Assembly: GCA_026990885.1 (NCBI GenBank)
Contig: JALXCO010000209.1
Location: 1 to 14,961, forward strand
DNA: 14,961 nt
Origin: Desulfurococcales archaeon
Lineage (GTDB): Archaea; Thermoproteota; Thermoprotei_A; Sulfolobales; AG1
Reading direction: 5' to 3'
Shown piece after piece: positions 12,633 to 14,961 of the stretch. The stretch's first letter is position 1, and every line of letters begins with the position of its first letter. Both the position numbers and the translations under genes were made by a program. The notes beneath the pieces are model-generated. The model worked only from the letters and a program-made list of their open reading frames with translations, was not told the origin of the DNA and searched no databases.

Positions 12633-14879
12633 CTACGACCTTCTTCTAGATAGGAACGCGATTAGGCCGGCCACCACAATAACTATAATAGCTATAGCCG
12701 CTATTTGAGCTGTCGAGGGACCCATAGCTACAGTTTCCGTAACGGTAACTGTTTTCGTCTCGACACCAGTAACGGTTTTAACTACGGTAACCTCCCTAAT
12801 CACTGTTCTAGCTTCCTCCATCATCTCCCTCTCCATTTTCTCAGGAGTTACCGTCTCAGTCTCGGTTACCGTGACCGTCTCGGTTTCCACTGGCTCCATT
12901 GCTTCGGCTATCTCGATCTCTAACACCTGTTTCGACATACCTCCATTGGGGTCCCTAGCTATGATCTGAGCCAGATACCTTCCAGGCTCGAAGCCCTGTA
13001 TAGCCAAGGTGCCTTTAAATACACCGTTCGGCGAGGGATCAGTTAGCATTATCTGTCCTTTGAATCCTGGCTTAGTTAGGCCAATCATGTTTATTATGAC
13101 CTCGCCATTGCTCATGGGCTGACCATTAACCTCAACGGCGACTTCAAACATTACCTTATTTCCTGCGGTCTCGAACCTGACATTCTGGATTACTGGCTTC
13201 GGTAGGTTCATAGCTGGCTGGATATTCAGTAGGCTCCAGCCGTTTACGAAGCCGAACGCTATAGCCATGGGGTTGTATCCGAAGCCTATTGACTGTACCC
13301 ATCCTCCGAGCTTATCGATCCTTATACCATATATGGACACCCTATGGTAGAGAGATACATACGGTAGCTCATCCGCTATCAGCTCCTGTATTCTCCACAC
13401 TATATCCTTCCTCTCCTCGAAATCTGTTATTACTCTCTGCATCTCCAGCAGTCTATCTAGCTCTGGATTGTTGAATCTAGCTATATTAAATCCGTTGGGG
13501 CTTGCCTGGGAGCTGTGTAGGAGATCATATATCCAGTCCGGATCAAGCTCGTTTATCCAGCCCTCAAGGAACATATCAAAGTTTCCGGTGTTAACTATTC
13601 TATCAATCATCTCGTTTAGATCTACTGGGTTGTTATTGATCTTTATCCCAACCTCCGCAGCCCACTGGGCAAGCAGATTACCGATTTGAACCCTCACAGG
13701 ATCATATGCTGGGCCAATAACCTCAAACTCCAGCTTTGTTCCGTTTGGCGTCTCCCTTATGCCGTCTCCATCACGATCTATAAATCCGAGGGAGTCCAGT
13801 ATCCTTCTTGCCTCCTCGAGATCGAACCTAACGTACTCAAACGACCGTGGATTAACCATCTCGCCAAATACAGGGCTTAACAGTCCTGGATTGCCTGGTA
13901 TACCGAATCCTCCCAATAGATTATCCACTATGTACTGGCGATCTATAATATATGCTATGACCTTCCTAAACTCCTTCAGCGTGAACGGGTACCTCTGGGT
14001 GTTGTACCCTAGGAAGAAGAATGAGGGCTCGACAACAAACATAACTGCTATATTAGGATCCCTCATAGCCTCCTCCACAGCATTTGGCGGAATGCTCCAG
14101 GTTACCGTGTCTACCTCACCCTTCTTTAGGCTTAGATACATCGCGTCCTGGTTATCGATAACTGGGTATATTAATCTAGATATCTTTGGCTTGGGACCCC
14201 AGTAGTTTTCGTTTGCCACATAGCTAGCCCCCACAGCAGGATCGAACGATACTATCTTGAAGGGTCCCGTACCCACCAGCTGGTCTATAGTGGGCTCGTA
14301 TTTGGACGGATCAAAATCCTCCTGCATAGCTATAGGCTCCCATATATGCTTCGGCAGTATCGGTGCCGCAGCTATCTTGAGAAGGAATGGAGCATAAGGC
14401 TGCTTAAGCTTGAATCTAACTGTATAGTCATCGATCTTCTCTACAGACTCAACAATTATAGGGACATTAGTATACCAGAACCCAGAGGTTTTCCTTTCTT
14501 TAACCAGGTTGAACGTGAACACGACATCGTCAGCGGTAAACGGCTTACCATCATGCCACACAACATCCTTCCTGAGTCTAAACACCCATTCAGTACCGTC
14601 TTCATTAACCTCGTAGCTCTCAGCAAGCCAGGGAATCACTCTAGATGGGTTGTTGGGGTCTGTAGCTACCAGAGATTCAAATACAGTCCCAACAACAATA
14701 GCTGTCCATACCGTATCGACCTTAAACGGGCTCAGTGACTTGGGTTTTGATAGTAGGGGTATCCTAGCTATATCGGCTTGAGCCTCGACAACTGTGAACT
14801 GGAATATTCCTATCAGCATCATGGATATCAATGTTGCTGATACAATAATTTTTTTAGTTAGACTGATCTTCTCACTCAT
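12633..14879 (-). CDS. Membrane-anchored peptide-type ABC transporter substrate-binding protein
   Basis: About 748 residues from the ATG at 14879. A signal peptide occupies residues 1-34 (TLISMMLIGIF core, ending VEAQA). Residues about 35-560 form an SBP_bac_5 (DppA/OppA) domain, with WLAESYEVNEDGTEWVFRLR, WHDGKPFTADDVVFTFN, VGTGPF and IDRDGDGIRETPNG, the last typical of archaeal members. Residues about 565-655 look like an Ig-like beta domain (VRFETAGNKVMFEVAV onward). Then comes a Thr/Glu/Val stalk rich in TVT and TET repeats, and a C-terminal membrane helix with SRRRS at the inner end. It would capture peptides or sugars outside and hand them to the two permeases. A GTG at 14897 could add six residues, but it lies only about 8 bases from the TATA-like box, so ATG at 14879 is preferred. 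Confidence 0.93.
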   Translation of the reverse strand: MSEKISLTKKIIVSATLISMMLIGIFQFTVVEAQADIARIPLLSKPKSLSPFKVDTVWTAIVVGTVFESLVATDPNNPSRVIPWLAESYEVNEDGTEWVFRLRKDVVWHDGKPFTADDVVFTFNLVKERKTSGFWYTNVPIIVESVEKIDDYTVRFKLKQPYAPFLLKIAAAPILPKHIWEPIAMQEDFDPSKYEPTIDQLVGTGPFKIVSFDPAVGASYVANENYWGPKPKISRLIYPVIDNQDAMYLSLKKGEVDTVTWSIPPNAVEEAMRDPNIAVMFVVEPSFFFLGYNTQRYPFTLKEFRKVIAYIIDRQYIVDNLLGGFGIPGNPGLLSPVFGEMVNPRSFEYVRFDLEEARRILDSLGFIDRDGDGIRETPNGTKLEFEVIGPAYDPVRVQIGNLLAQWAAEVGIKINNNPVDLNEMIDRIVNTGNFDMFLEGWINELDPDWIYDLLHSSQASPNGFNIARFNNPELDRLLEMQRVITDFEERKDIVWRIQELIADELPYVSLYHRVSIYGIRIDKLGGWVQSIGFGYNPMAIAFGFVNGWSLLNIQPAMNLPKPVIQNVRFETAGNKVMFEVAVEVNGQPMSNGEVIINMIGLTKPGFKGQIMLTDPSPNGVFKGTLAIQGFEPGRYLAQIIARDPNGGMSKQVLEIEIAEAMEPVETETVTVTETETVTPEKMEREMMEEARTVIREVTVVKTVTGVETKTVTVTETVAMGPSTAQIAAIAIIVIVVAGLIAFLSRRRS

Positions 14880-14900
14880 GTCTCTCGACCCTTTCACTAG

Positions 14901-14910
14901 ATATATTAAT
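14901..14910 (-). promoter_or_regulatory. TATA-like box of the peptide transporter operon
   Basis: On the minus strand the sequence is ATTAATATAT, centred 26-27 bases before the ATG at 14879, with A-rich sequence upstream. This is textbook spacing for a leaderless archaeal transcript and decides the start of the binding-protein gene. Beyond it, 14911-14961 is AT-rich with no gene seen. Confidence 0.5.
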
Positions 14911-14961
14911 TTTTTTGTTAATAAATTTTTTTAGTATGATGTAAATGTTTAATTGAGTGTT

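Noticed and set aside
1..14961. CRISPR array, tRNA or rRNA genes
   Set aside because: No regularly spaced repeats and no tRNA T-loop or cloverleaf context were found on either strand by eye.

Overview
The window looks like chromosomal DNA of a thermophilic crenarchaeote (Thermoprotei). The pointers are: arginine is nearly always AGG/AGA and isoleucine often ATA; TTG and GTG starts are frequent; several promoters have a TATA-like box 25-30 bases upstream of the start codon, as in leaderless archaeal mRNAs; Shine-Dalgarno sites are of the GGTG/AGGTGG kind; and a PaREP1-family gene, a family I know from crenarchaea, is present. No rRNA, tRNA or CRISPR array was found. I cannot name the species.

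Layout. (1) 1-574: 3' part of an ornithine cyclodeaminase/mu-crystallin family dehydrogenase gene. (2) 785-3648: two convergent ion-transport genes overlapping by 4 bases, a CNNM/CorC-like DUF21-CBS protein and a ClC protein with a CBS pair. (3) 3760-6514: a compact ECF-type ABC importer operon, putative S component, one polypeptide with two ATPase domains, and an EcfT-like protein; a cytosolic thioredoxin gene (6536-6871) follows directly. (4) 6857-8154, opposite strand: a CcdA/DsbD-like thiol-electron transporter and a membrane-anchored TlpA-like thioredoxin-fold protein. With the convergent thioredoxin these could carry electrons from the cytosol to the outer face of the membrane. (5) 8349-9726: a calcineurin-like metallophosphoesterase and a secreted SnoaL/NTF2-like protein. 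(6) 9727-10687: a T-rich gap, then what looks like the broken 3' end of an IS200/IS605-type tnpB gene, lying directly against a PaREP1-family gene whose 5' end lacks a convincing start. (7) 10747-14897, minus strand: a dipeptide/oligopeptide-type ABC importer operon (binding protein, then two permeases) without ATPase genes.

Most of the window is ordinary transport and redox housekeeping. The points worth a second look are the tnpB remnant and its possible guide-RNA structure, the PaREP1 start problem, the ClC protein with both coupling glutamates replaced, the lopsided fused ECF ATPase, and the TlpA-like protein lacking the usual cis-proline. I did not find a convincing new multi-gene system.
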